From an uncultured Erythrobacter sp. (GTDB taxonomy: Bacteria; Pseudomonadota; Alphaproteobacteria; Sphingomonadales; Sphingomonadaceae), in assembly GCA_947258465.1 (NCBI GenBank), contig CAMYIQ010000318.1, positions 1 to 5,122 of the forward strand: a stretch of 5,122 nt of DNA. The letters run 5' to 3'. The notes under the pieces are model-generated. The model saw nothing but the letters and a program-made list of their open reading frames with translations, did no database searches and was not told where the DNA came from. Position numbers and translations under genes: made by a program. This document shows, in pieces, positions 1 to 5,122 of this stretch (positions are counted from its first letter, which is position 1; the number at the start of each line of letters is the position of its first letter).

Positions 1-1339
1 ACGGGCGGCTGCCGGCGGGCTTGCCGCCGGGTGCACCGTCGCGTTTGGGCGCACCGGCGCGGTTGGGGTGCTTGTTCTTGGGCTTGGACCGGCGCGCCGC
101 GGCATCGCCGGTGGGGCGAACCTTGGGTTTGGCCATGCGCTGGCCCGGCGCCGCACGCTTGGTCGGTCCGACGCCTTCCACCACCGCACGGAAATTGTCG
201 GGCAGTGGCAGGCGTTCGAATTCGGCGTCGGTCTTCTTACGGATATCCTTCAGATAATCGCGCTCGTCCTCGGCGCAGAAGGCAATCGCGATGCCATCCT
301 TGCCCGCGCGTGCCGTGCGGCCGATGCGGTGGACATATTGTTCGGGCACATTGGGCAATTCGTAGTTGAGCACGTGGCTAACGCCGGGAATATCGATCCC
401 GCGCGCGGCCACATCGGTCGCGATCAGGATCGGGGTTTTGGCGCTACGGAACTCGCCAAGCGCGCGTTCGCGCTGCGGCTGGGATTTGTTGCCATGGATC
501 GCGTTGGCCGGAATACCGCTCTGGCTGAGCTTCTTCACGATCCGGTCGCAGCCATGCTTGGTGCGCGCGAAAATCAGCACGCGTTCGAACTTGCCGGGCA
601 CCGGGTGCCGTTCGGACAGGATCATTTCCAGCAGCGTCTGCTTTTCGTCCTGCTGGACCATGAAGAGATACTGGTCGATCCGCTCGGCAGTGGTGCTTTC
701 GGGGGTCACCGAAACCTTGACCGGATTGCGGCAATATTTGCCGACGAGTTCCTGGATCTGCTTGGGCATGGTGGCGGAAAAGAACAGCGTCTGGCGGTCG
801 TCGGGCACGAGCTGGCTGATCCGGCGCAGCGCGTGGATGAAGCCGAGATCGAGCATCTGGTCGGCCTCGTCGAGCACCAGCACTTCGACCTTGTCGAGGG
901 TGAAGGCCTTCTGGTCGATCAGGTCGAGCAGGCGGCCGGGCGTGGCGACGAGGATGTCGGTCCCGCGATGGAGCTTGTTGCGGTCCTTGTTGACCGAAGT
1001 GCCGCCGACGATCGAATGCACTTTGAGGCCCGCCAGCGCGCCATATTCCTTGGCATTCTGGGCGATCTGTCCCGCCAGCTCGCGCGTCGGGGCGAGCACC
1101 AGCATGCGGCAGGACTTGAAGGGCGTCTGCCTGTCGGCCTCGCGCAGCCGGTCGATGCTGGGCAGCATGAAAGCGGCGGTCTTGCCGGTGCCGGTTTGCG
1201 CGATACCCATCAGGTCGCGCCCTTCGAGCACGGCCGGTATCGCCTGCGCCTGGATCGGCGTGGGTTCGGTGTAGCCCTTCATGTCGAGGGCTTGGAGCAC
1301 GGGCTGCGACAGCCCGAGTTGGTCGAAAGTGGTCGTCAT
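1..1339 (-). CDS. rhlE: RhlE-type DEAD-box ATP-dependent RNA helicase (3' end cut by window edge)
   Basis: This cytoplasmic ATP-dependent RNA helicase unwinds short RNA duplexes; family members act in RNA decay, ribosome assembly and cold adaptation. 446 codons are visible and the frame is still open at the left edge. Motifs in order: Q motif (F5, PTPIQ 26-30), Walker A AQTGTGKT 47-54, Ia PTREL 84-88, GG 112-113, Ib TPGR 133-136, II DEAD 157-160, III SAT 188-190, IV VLIFARTKHG 254-263, V ATDVAARGIDI 307-317, VI HRIGRTARAG 337-346. The strings HGNKSQ (282-287) and NYELPNVPEQYVHRIGR (325-341) are typical of the RhlE branch rather than DeaD or SrmB. From about residue 392 the protein becomes a low-complexity tail rich in K, R, P, G and A, probably an RNA-binding extension. 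The start at 1339 gives the usual family N-terminus (MTTTFDQLGL). In-frame ATGs at 1360 and 1387 would add 7 or 16 residues, and none of the three has a clear Shine-Dalgarno. Helicase identity is near certain; the RhlE subgroup is likely. Confidence 0.95.
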   Translation of the reverse strand, partial: MTTTFDQLGLSQPVLQALDMKGYTEPTPIQAQAIPAVLEGRDLMGIAQTGTGKTAAFMLPSIDRLREADRQTPFKSCRMLVLAPTRELAGQIAQNAKEYGALAGLKVHSIVGGTSVNKDRNKLHRGTDILVATPGRLLDLIDQKAFTLDKVEVLVLDEADQMLDLGFIHALRRISQLVPDDRQTLFFSATMPKQIQELVGKYCRNPVKVSVTPESTTAERIDQYLFMVQQDEKQTLLEMILSERHPVPGKFERVLIFARTKHGCDRIVKKLSQSGIPANAIHGNKSQPQRERALGEFRSAKTPILIATDVAARGIDIPGVSHVLNYELPNVPEQYVHRIGRTARAGKDGIAIAFCAEDERDYLKDIRKKTDAEFERLPLPDNFRAVVEGVGPTKRAAPGQRMAKPKVRPTGDAAARRSKPKNKHPNRAGAPKRDGAPGGKPAGSRP

Positions 1340-1356
1340 GATTGCGTATTGAGCTC

Positions 1357-1367
1357 GCATATTATGC
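1357..1367 (-). promoter_or_regulatory. Possible -10 element in a small palindrome upstream of the helicase gene
   Basis: Read on the minus strand the sequence is GCATAATATGC, a perfect 5+1+5 palindrome and the most AT-rich spot in the leader. CATAAT (1366 to 1361) matches 5 of 6 bases of the sigma-70 -10 consensus and lies 21 bases before the helicase ATG. No good -35 hexamer sits 16-18 bases upstream, so this is a weak call. If it is used, the 5' leader would be only about 15 bases. An in-frame ATG at 1360 falls inside the palindrome and could not then be the start. Confidence 0.25.
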
Positions 1368-1407
1368 GGCGCGCTTTCCGGTTCCATAGACGGAATCCGG
1401 GCGCGGT

Positions 1408-1430
1408 CGCGGAGGTTGTAACCACCCGCG
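1408..1430. other. Imperfect hairpin in the helicase upstream region
   Basis: Arms CGCGG (1408-1412) and CCGCG (1426-1430) pair. Inside them GGTT (1414-1417) can pair with AACC (1420-1423), leaving one unpaired base on the left (1413) and two on the right (1424-1425). In RNA the inner stem would be three pairs closing a four-base loop. There is no following T-run on either strand, so it is not a typical terminator. It lies 69-91 bases upstream of the helicase ATG and could be a leader structure if transcription starts further up, or simply chance in GC-rich DNA. Confidence 0.25.
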
Positions 1431-1528
1431 TGAAAAGGGAAGTCTTGGGAAAAGGACCGAAACGCTGCCGGGGCTGTGTAGCTGTCTCGCTACCGCCGCT
1501 TCACGCTGGCGGGCGTCTCGATGCGCGC

Positions 1529-1557
1529 CAAATGGATGTTGCAGCGCAAAATGTCAA
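1529..1557 (-). promoter_or_regulatory. Perfect TTGACA -35 hexamer with poor -10, candidate distal helicase promoter
   Basis: The minus strand has TTGACA at 1557-1552. Seventeen bases on, the hexamer at 1534-1529 is CATTTG, a poor -10 match. Between them lies the small inverted repeat TTGC-GCT-GCAA (1549-1539), which could be an operator or could be chance. Use of this site would give the helicase mRNA a leader of about 180 bases including the hairpin at 1408-1430. Long leaders are known for some cold-responsive DEAD-box helicase genes elsewhere, but here this is inference. Confidence 0.2.
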
Positions 1558-1699
1558 TGCCGGGGCACACGATCGCGCTGACTGTCGATCCTGAAGGTGC
1601 TGCCGTGTGCCGTAGCGAATCGGCGATAGAGTGCCGTCACCACCCTGCTTTTGCGGTGCGAAGGTCGGCCTCGTTGCGTCGGGGCGATGAGCGGAACGT

Positions 1700-1814
1700 C
1701 TAGCGGCGCAGGATGGAACGCGCGGAGTTGGCTACCACCAAGACGAGCGCGCACTCTGCAAGCGCGATCCAAGGCGAGAATGCGCATGTGAGGGGTGGGG
1801 AAACCGTCGGTCAT
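1700..1814 (-). pseudogene. Possible small membrane-protein gene, apparently frameshifted
   Basis: Seventy-two bases beyond the pgi stop, on the same strand, an ATG at 1814 is preceded by a strong Shine-Dalgarno (GGAGG at 1824-1820, 5-base spacer). Its frame begins MTDGFPTPHMRILA with GC-rich third positions, then turns into an arginine-rich, non-protein-like reading that ends at 1554. In the next frame (+1), which has a TGA at 1813-1811 and no start codon, codons from 1771 encode W followed by the hydrophobic run IALAECALVLVVANSA and a basic end (SILRR), stopping at TAG 1702-1700. Nearly all third positions in that run are G or C, as in the real genes here. Together they suggest a roughly 37-residue single-pass membrane protein broken by one indel between about 1810 and 1772, or a sequencing error. 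I do not recognise a family. It could also be chance. Confidence 0.3.
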
Positions 1815-1819
1815 CTTTC

Positions 1820-1824
1820 CCTCC
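1820..1824 (-). promoter_or_regulatory. Strong Shine-Dalgarno upstream of the ATG at 1814
   Basis: GGAGG on the minus strand within a longer purine run (GGGGGAGGGAAAG, 1827-1815), five bases from ATG 1814. It is the best ribosome binding site in the window, better than those of pgi, lepB or the helicase, yet the frame it serves is not convincing as a full protein. Confidence 0.4.
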
Positions 1825-1886
1825 CCCGCGGGGCACAGCATCTCAAGCCGTTCCCGGTATGGAAGGTTCCGCTGTACCTCGCGCGT

Positions 1887-3440
1887 TTATCGCGAAATGC
1901 CGGATGCCCCCAGCAGCGCTTCGGTGCTCGCATCGAACTCTTCGCCGCCCTTCTCGATCGCCTTGGCCATCGCCTTGCCCAGTTCGACGCCGAACTGGTC
2001 GAAGGGGTTGATGCCCATCAGTGCGGCATTGGCGAACACGCGGTGTTCGTGGAACGCGATCAGCGCGCCCAGCGCCGCAGCGTCGAGATCGTCGCACAGG
2101 ATCGTCGCGCTGGGACGGTCGCCGGGATAGTTGCGCGCGGGGTCCTCTCCCGCCTTCCCCGCCATCAGCGCGGCGCCTTGGGCGAAGCAGTTCATCAGCA
2201 GGATGCGGTGGTGCGCGGGATCAAGCTCGTCGCCCGGCGCGATGCTGGCGATGAAATCGACCGGCACCAGATGCGTACCCTGATGGAGAAGCTGGAACAC
2301 TGCGTGCTGCGCATCGGTGCCCACGCCGCCCCAGGTGATCGGCGCGGTCGGGCCGTCGACCGGCTGCATGTCGGCGGTGACGCGCTTGCCGTTGCTCTCC
2401 ATTTCGAGTTGCTGAAGGTAGTCGGGGAACAGGCCGAGACGTTCGTCATAGGCGAATACGGCGCGCGTCTGGCAGCCGCGCACGCGAGCATAGTAGAGAT
2501 CGGCAAAGGCCGCCCGCAGCACCAGATTCGCCGCGCCATCGGTGTCGCGGAAGTGTTCGTCCACCGCCTTGGCTCCGCCGAGCATGGCACGGAAATCGTC
2601 CATCCCCACGGCCATCGCGATGGGGAAACCAATGCTCGACCAGATCGAATAGCGCCCGCCGACGCTTTCCTGGAAGGGTAGAATGCGGGTTTCATCGACG
2701 CCCCATTCGACGGCGCCTTCGGGATTGGCGGTAAGCGCGATAACGCGCCCACCCGGATCGGACACGCCATTGTCGGCAAGCCATTTGAGCGCCGACTGGG
2801 CGTTGGTCATGGTTTCGATCGTGGTGAAGGTTTTGCTCGCAACCGCGATCAGCGTCTTGGCCGGAACGCATTTGGCAAAGGCTGCCTCGAGCGCCACGCC
2901 GTCGATGTTGGAGACGACATGAACGTCGAAATAGGAGAGATCGCGGCTGAGCGCATCGACGCCCAGCGCCGGGCCGAGCGCACTGCCGCCGATGCCGATA
3001 TGGATCAGATGCTCGATCTCGCCCAGCGCGCCCTGGTGGATCGCGTCCACCAGCATGCCCATGCGGTCGATCAGCGCCATCGCTTCCTCGACCTTGGCCT
3101 CGTCACCCGTGCCGCGCAAAGTGGCGTGATCGGCAGCGCGGCCTTCGGTCGGGTTGACCACCTCGCCGCCGAACAGCTTGGCGCGCATGCCGGAAAAATC
3201 CATCGCTTCGACCAGCTCTTCGAACGCCGCGATTACCGCGCGGTCGAGATGCGTCTTCGACCAATCGAACAATATGCCGCCTTCTTCCAGCTCGATCCGG
3301 CCCGAGAGCATCGCCACGCGGTCCGTGCCGCCCGGCTCGTCCGCGCCCTCGCCGCCGTCGCGCACCGCGCTGAACAGTTCGCCCAGCGTCGGGCGCGGCA
3401 GGTTTTCGAGCTTGTCCCAGATCGCGGCGGAAGAAGTCAT
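1887..3440 (-). CDS. pgi: Glucose-6-phosphate isomerase
   Basis: This cytoplasmic enzyme interconverts glucose-6-phosphate and fructose-6-phosphate. In an alphaproteobacterium relying on the Entner-Doudoroff route it would mainly run toward glucose-6-phosphate (gluconeogenesis, sugar recycling). The 517-residue product is complete and close to the usual bacterial length of about 500-550. SIS-type sugar-phosphate folds are marked by IGIGGSALGP (148-157) and the phosphate-binding loop SKTFTTIET (202-210). Signature 1 is SVGGRYSIWSSIGF (259-272), with R263 equivalent to the active-site arginine. The catalytic acid-base glutamate is E348 in MESNGK, the ring-opening histidine is H379 in GTDAQH, and the catalytic lysine is K489 in signature 2 (ALMGINPFDQFGVELGK, 473-489). 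All key residues are present. The start at 3440 has AAAGGA (3456-3451) ten bases upstream. It diverges from lepB across 67 bases, and no partner enzyme gene is adjacent, so it is probably monocistronic or ends in the gap downstream. Confidence 0.98.
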   Translation of the reverse strand: MTSSAAIWDKLENLPRPTLGELFSAVRDGGEGADEPGGTDRVAMLSGRIELEEGGILFDWSKTHLDRAVIAAFEELVEAMDFSGMRAKLFGGEVVNPTEGRAADHATLRGTGDEAKVEEAMALIDRMGMLVDAIHQGALGEIEHLIHIGIGGSALGPALGVDALSRDLSYFDVHVVSNIDGVALEAAFAKCVPAKTLIAVASKTFTTIETMTNAQSALKWLADNGVSDPGGRVIALTANPEGAVEWGVDETRILPFQESVGGRYSIWSSIGFPIAMAVGMDDFRAMLGGAKAVDEHFRDTDGAANLVLRAAFADLYYARVRGCQTRAVFAYDERLGLFPDYLQQLEMESNGKRVTADMQPVDGPTAPITWGGVGTDAQHAVFQLLHQGTHLVPVDFIASIAPGDELDPAHHRILLMNCFAQGAALMAGKAGEDPARNYPGDRPSATILCDDLDAAALGALIAFHEHRVFANAALMGINPFDQFGVELGKAMAKAIEKGGEEFDASTEALLGASGISR

Positions 3441-3507
3441 GTCTCAAAAATCCTTTCGTGTGCGCAGGTGCGCGACTAGGGACTTCGGCGATGATTGAGA
3501 ACCCCGC
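3441..3507. promoter_or_regulatory. Divergent pgi/lepB intergenic region
   Basis: These 67 bases separate two divergent starts, so they should hold promoters for both genes unless lepB transcription begins inside pgi. Toward pgi there is a good Shine-Dalgarno, AAAGGA at 3456-3451, and a weak promoter-like pair TTCTCA (3501-3496) and TAGTCG (3478-3473) with a 17-base spacer. Toward lepB I see only a weak GAGA (3497-3500) seven bases before the ATG and no clear -35/-10. TCTCAA (3442-3447) and TTGAGA (3495-3500) form an inverted repeat at the two edges, and TGCGCA/TGCGCG (3461-3466, 3469-3474) is a near-direct repeat. The promoter and operator content is uncertain; the divergent arrangement itself is certain. 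Confidence 0.5.
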
Positions 3508-4404
3508 ATGACAGAGCAAGCGCTGGATACGAATTCAAGCCCCGCACCCGCCAAGGACGAACCGGAAAAGGAAACGCTCGGCAGTTTCCTGTGGTTCGTC
3601 GCCAAGCTGGTGATCGCGGTGCTGATTTTCCGCAGCTTCATTTTTTCGCCCTTCACCATTCCCAGCGAGTCCATGTTGCCGAACCTGCGCAATGGCGACT
3701 ACCTCGTCGCGGCCAAATGGCCCTATGGCTATTCCAACCTCTCGCTGCCGGGCGAAATCCCCTTGTGGAAGGGGCGCCTTTTCGCCGACCTGCCCGAGCG
3801 CGGTGACGTTGCGATCTTCAAGCATCCGGTGACCGGCGCGGATTACGTGAAACGCGTGATCGGCCTGCCCGGCGATACGATCGCCACCCGCGATGGCGTG
3901 GTGTTCCTCAACGGCGAGCCACTGCCCAAGGAGGCGGCGGGCTATGCCGATATCCCGATGAGCGTGAACACCGGCTGCCGCCGCAACGGCGGCGTGATCG
4001 TCGACGGCAGCACTTGCCGTTATCGCCAGTTCCGCGAAACACTGCCTTCGGGAAGAAGCTACATGACTATCGACTTCGGCCCGGCCGGGGCGCGGTTGCT
4101 TACCGATGGCGCGGGCGGTTTCGTCACCAATTCGCGCGGCCAGCCGCTGCGTATCGATCCCGATAATTTCGACCCCGTCATCGTTCCCGAGGGTCAGCTT
4201 TTCATGATGGGCGACAATCGCGACAATTCGCTCGACAGCCGCTTTCCGCCCGTGCCCGATGGCGGCGTGGGTCTGGTGGATGCAGACCTGCTGGTCGGCC
4301 GCGCCAGCCGTGTGCTGTGGTCCACCGATGGCAGCGCGCAGTGGCTGCTACCCTGGACCTGGTTCACCGCCGCACGCTGGGACCGGATCGGGAACGACAT
4401 ATGA
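3508..4404 (+). CDS. lepB: Signal peptidase I
   Basis: This membrane-anchored serine protease (family S26) cuts signal peptides from Sec- and Tat-exported proteins on the periplasmic side of the inner membrane. The 298-residue product has a short charged cytoplasmic N-terminus (1-24), one transmembrane helix (about 25-47), then the catalytic domain. Box B is IPSESMLP (51-58) with nucleophile S55. Box D is YVKRVIGLPGD (113-123) with the general-base lysine K115. Box E is GDNRDNSLDSR (235-245). Only one N-terminal helix is evident, against two in E. coli LepB (324 residues). The segment 136-215 between boxes D and E is longer than in minimal enzymes and carries C157 and C170, which might form a disulfide. 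An in-frame TGA at 3496-3498 makes ATG 3508 the first possible start, though its Shine-Dalgarno is weak. It is the first gene of the lepB-rnc-era operon; its TGA overlaps the rnc ATG by four bases. Confidence 0.97.
   Translation: MTEQALDTNSSPAPAKDEPEKETLGSFLWFVAKLVIAVLIFRSFIFSPFTIPSESMLPNLRNGDYLVAAKWPYGYSNLSLPGEIPLWKGRLFADLPERGDVAIFKHPVTGADYVKRVIGLPGDTIATRDGVVFLNGEPLPKEAAGYADIPMSVNTGCRRNGGVIVDGSTCRYRQFRETLPSGRSYMTIDFGPAGARLLTDGAGGFVTNSRGQPLRIDPDNFDPVIVPEGQLFMMGDNRDNSLDSRFPPVPDGGVGLVDADLLVGRASRVLWSTDGSAQWLLPWTWFTAARWDRIGNDI
4390..4403 (+). promoter_or_regulatory. rnc ribosome binding site and ATGA overlap
   Basis: GGGAA (4390-4394) lies inside the last lepB codons, six bases before ATG 4401, and that ATG overlaps the lepB TGA (4402-4404). 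This favours ATG 4401 over an in-frame ATG at 4317, which would place 28 non-family residues inside lepB. The arrangement points to translational coupling. Confidence 0.75.
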
Positions 4405-5072
4405 GCGAGCTTCCCGCCGAAACGCGCGAATGGCTGGCCAAGACCGGCTTCACCGTGAAAGACGAGGCGCTGTGGTTCGCCGCTCTCACGCATGGGAGCA
4501 TGGGCGAAAAGCGCGACTACGAACGGCTGGAATTCCTCGGCGACCGTGTGCTCGGCCTGTCCATTGCCGACTGGCTCTATGCGCAAAGCGATGCGCCGGA
4601 GGGCAAGCTCGCCCAGCGTCTCAATGCAATCGTCAGCCGCGCAATGTGCGCGACCATTGCACGCGGTGTCGGCCTGGGTCCGCATATCCGCATTTCCAAG
4701 CAGGCCAGCAGCGACGGTGGCCGCGATAGCGACAACATTCTCGGCGATGTGATGGAAGCGATGCTGGGCGCGGAATTTCTCGACAATGGATTCGACGCCT
4801 CGCGCGACCTCGTCCGCCTGCTATGGCGCCCCGCGCTCGAGAGCGGCGCCGGTAAGTCGAAACATCCCAAGAGCGCGCTGCAGGAATGGGCCGCGGGCAA
4901 TCAGCGCAAGCCGCCCGAATACGAGCTGATCGACCGATCCGGCCCCGACCATGCGGCGCGCTTTACCGTGCGGGTCAGTGTGCACAAGGTCGGCCAGGCG
5001 GAAGGCAGCGCGGGCAGCAAACAGGAAGCCGAAAAGGAAGCGGCACGCAAATTCATGGAGAAATTCGGGTGA
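4401..5072 (+). CDS. rnc: Ribonuclease III
   Basis: This cytoplasmic Mg2+-dependent endonuclease cleaves double-stranded RNA. It releases 16S and 23S rRNA precursors and processes structured mRNAs and sense-antisense duplexes. The 223-residue product is complete and matches the usual length of about 220-230. The RNase III domain spans roughly residues 5-130, with signature ERLEFLGD (41-48). E41, E44 and D48 correspond to E. coli E38, E41 and D45; D116 and E119 in LGDVMEAMLGAEFLD correspond to D114 and E117, so the metal-binding set is intact. The double-stranded RNA-binding domain spans about 154-222: HPKSALQEWA (155-164), PPEYEL (171-176), and the KQEAEKEAARKFMEK helix (207-221). It follows lepB with an ATGA overlap and precedes era with a GTGA overlap. 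The rnc-era pairing is widely conserved, and in several bacteria rnc autoregulates by cleaving its own leader; no such leader site is visible here. Confidence 0.97.
   Translation: MSELPAETREWLAKTGFTVKDEALWFAALTHGSMGEKRDYERLEFLGDRVLGLSIADWLYAQSDAPEGKLAQRLNAIVSRAMCATIARGVGLGPHIRISKQASSDGGRDSDNILGDVMEAMLGAEFLDNGFDASRDLVRLLWRPALESGAGKSKHPKSALQEWAAGNQRKPPEYELIDRSGPDHAARFTVRVSVHKVGQAEGSAGSKQEAEKEAARKFMEKFG
5057..5071 (+). promoter_or_regulatory. era ribosome binding site and GTGA overlap
   Basis: GGAG (5057-5060) lies at the end of rnc, eight bases before GTG 5069. The GTG overlaps the rnc TGA (5070-5072). The frame from this GTG reads straight into an Era-like N-terminus, which supports a GTG start. 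Confidence 0.7.
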
Positions 5073-5122
5073 GTGATACGCAAACCAAATGCGGCGTCGT
5101 CGCCGTTCTCGGCGCGCCCAAT
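5069..5122 (+). CDS. era: Ribosome-assembly GTPase Era (first 18 codons only)
   Basis: Era is a GTPase with a C-terminal KH domain that binds 16S rRNA near its 3' end and helps 30S maturation. Only the N-terminus is in the window: MSDTQTKCGVVAVLGAPN if GTG is read as methionine. The last residues, GAPN, are the beginning of the expected Walker A (G1) motif GxPNxGKS, which is cut by the right edge. The short cytoplasmic leader followed by a hydrophobic strand (GVVAVLG) fits Era. The position directly after rnc with a four-base overlap strongly supports the call, since rnc-era is one of the more conserved bacterial gene pairs. Without the rest of the gene, another TRAFAC GTPase cannot be formally excluded. 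Confidence 0.88.
   Translation, partial: MSDTQTKCGVVAVLGAPN

Larger units (their letters stand above)
1340..1886. other. 547-base gap between pgi and the helicase gene, no intact gene seen
   Basis: Both flanking genes are on the minus strand, so this stretch is the 3' side of pgi and the 5' side of the helicase. Reading all six frames, I find no convincing intact gene. The plus-strand frames here are extensions of antisense shadows. It should contain the pgi transcription end and the helicase promoter. I see no classical GC-stem plus T-run terminator after the pgi stop; the only GC palindrome nearby is CCCCGCGGGG at 1824-1833, which lacks room for a good loop. The possible small broken gene and the candidate signals are listed separately. 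Confidence 0.7.

Noticed and set aside
1339..1387. Longer helicase N-terminus starting at ATG 1387 or 1360.
   Set aside because: The added residues do not resemble the family N-terminus, neither site has a Shine-Dalgarno, and ATG 1339 gives the standard MTxTFxxLGL-like start.
68..1594. A 508-codon plus-strand open frame opposite the helicase gene.
   Set aside because: It is the reverse complement of a helicase with every DEAD-box motif intact. GC-rich codon use removes stops on the opposite strand, and its translation shows no recognisable domain. It continues about 250 bases past the helicase start but without better coding character there.
1521..1703. A 60-codon plus-strand frame in the gap.
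   Set aside because: There is no Shine-Dalgarno before the ATG, and the composition is not protein-like.
1824..1833. CCCCGCGGGG palindrome as a pgi terminator.
   Set aside because: The palindrome leaves at most a three-pair stem with a four-base loop and has no following T-run on the minus strand.
1554..1841. A 95-codon minus-strand frame in the gap downstream of pgi, taken as an intact gene.
   Set aside because: Beyond the first dozen or so codons after ATG 1814 the translation is rich in arginine with no hydrophobic core, and third positions lose their GC bias. Only the start signal is convincing, so it is reported as a possible broken gene instead.
1713..2681. A 322-codon plus-strand open frame opposite the end of pgi.
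   Set aside because: It is antisense to pgi, whose catalytic residues and signatures are all present. The product has no family resemblance and is rich in H, R and A as expected of a shadow frame.

Overview
The window is a GC-rich stretch of bacterial chromosome that looks like ordinary housekeeping DNA. Gene content, protein style and the lepB-rnc-era order suggest an alphaproteobacterium, probably Sphingomonadales (Erythrobacter/Novosphingobium-like). That placement is inferred from the sequence alone and could be wrong at order level. I see no mobile element, CRISPR array, tRNA or rRNA.

Layout: (1) Positions 1-1339, minus strand: a RhlE-type DEAD-box RNA helicase with all core motifs. Its basic C-terminal tail runs off the left edge. 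(2) Positions 1340-1886: a long gap with no intact gene. It holds weak promoter-like signals and an imperfect hairpin upstream of the helicase. It also holds a possible broken small membrane-protein gene with a strong ribosome binding site, just downstream of pgi. (3) Positions 1887-3440, minus strand: a complete glucose-6-phosphate isomerase (pgi). (4) Positions 3441-3507: a 67-base divergent intergenic region between pgi and lepB. (5) Positions 3508 to the right edge, plus strand: lepB (signal peptidase I), rnc (RNase III) and the first 18 codons of era (ribosome-assembly GTPase). Both junctions are 4-base overlaps (ATGA and GTGA), so this is a tight, translationally coupled operon.

Functionally, lepB-rnc-era links protein export, double-stranded RNA processing (including rRNA maturation) and 30S assembly. 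The helicase also acts in RNA metabolism but is a separate unit on the other strand. pgi serves central carbon metabolism. Several long reading frames lie opposite the helicase and pgi, but these are shadows caused by high-GC codon use. No undescribed system is evident; the best lead is the gap at 1340-1886.
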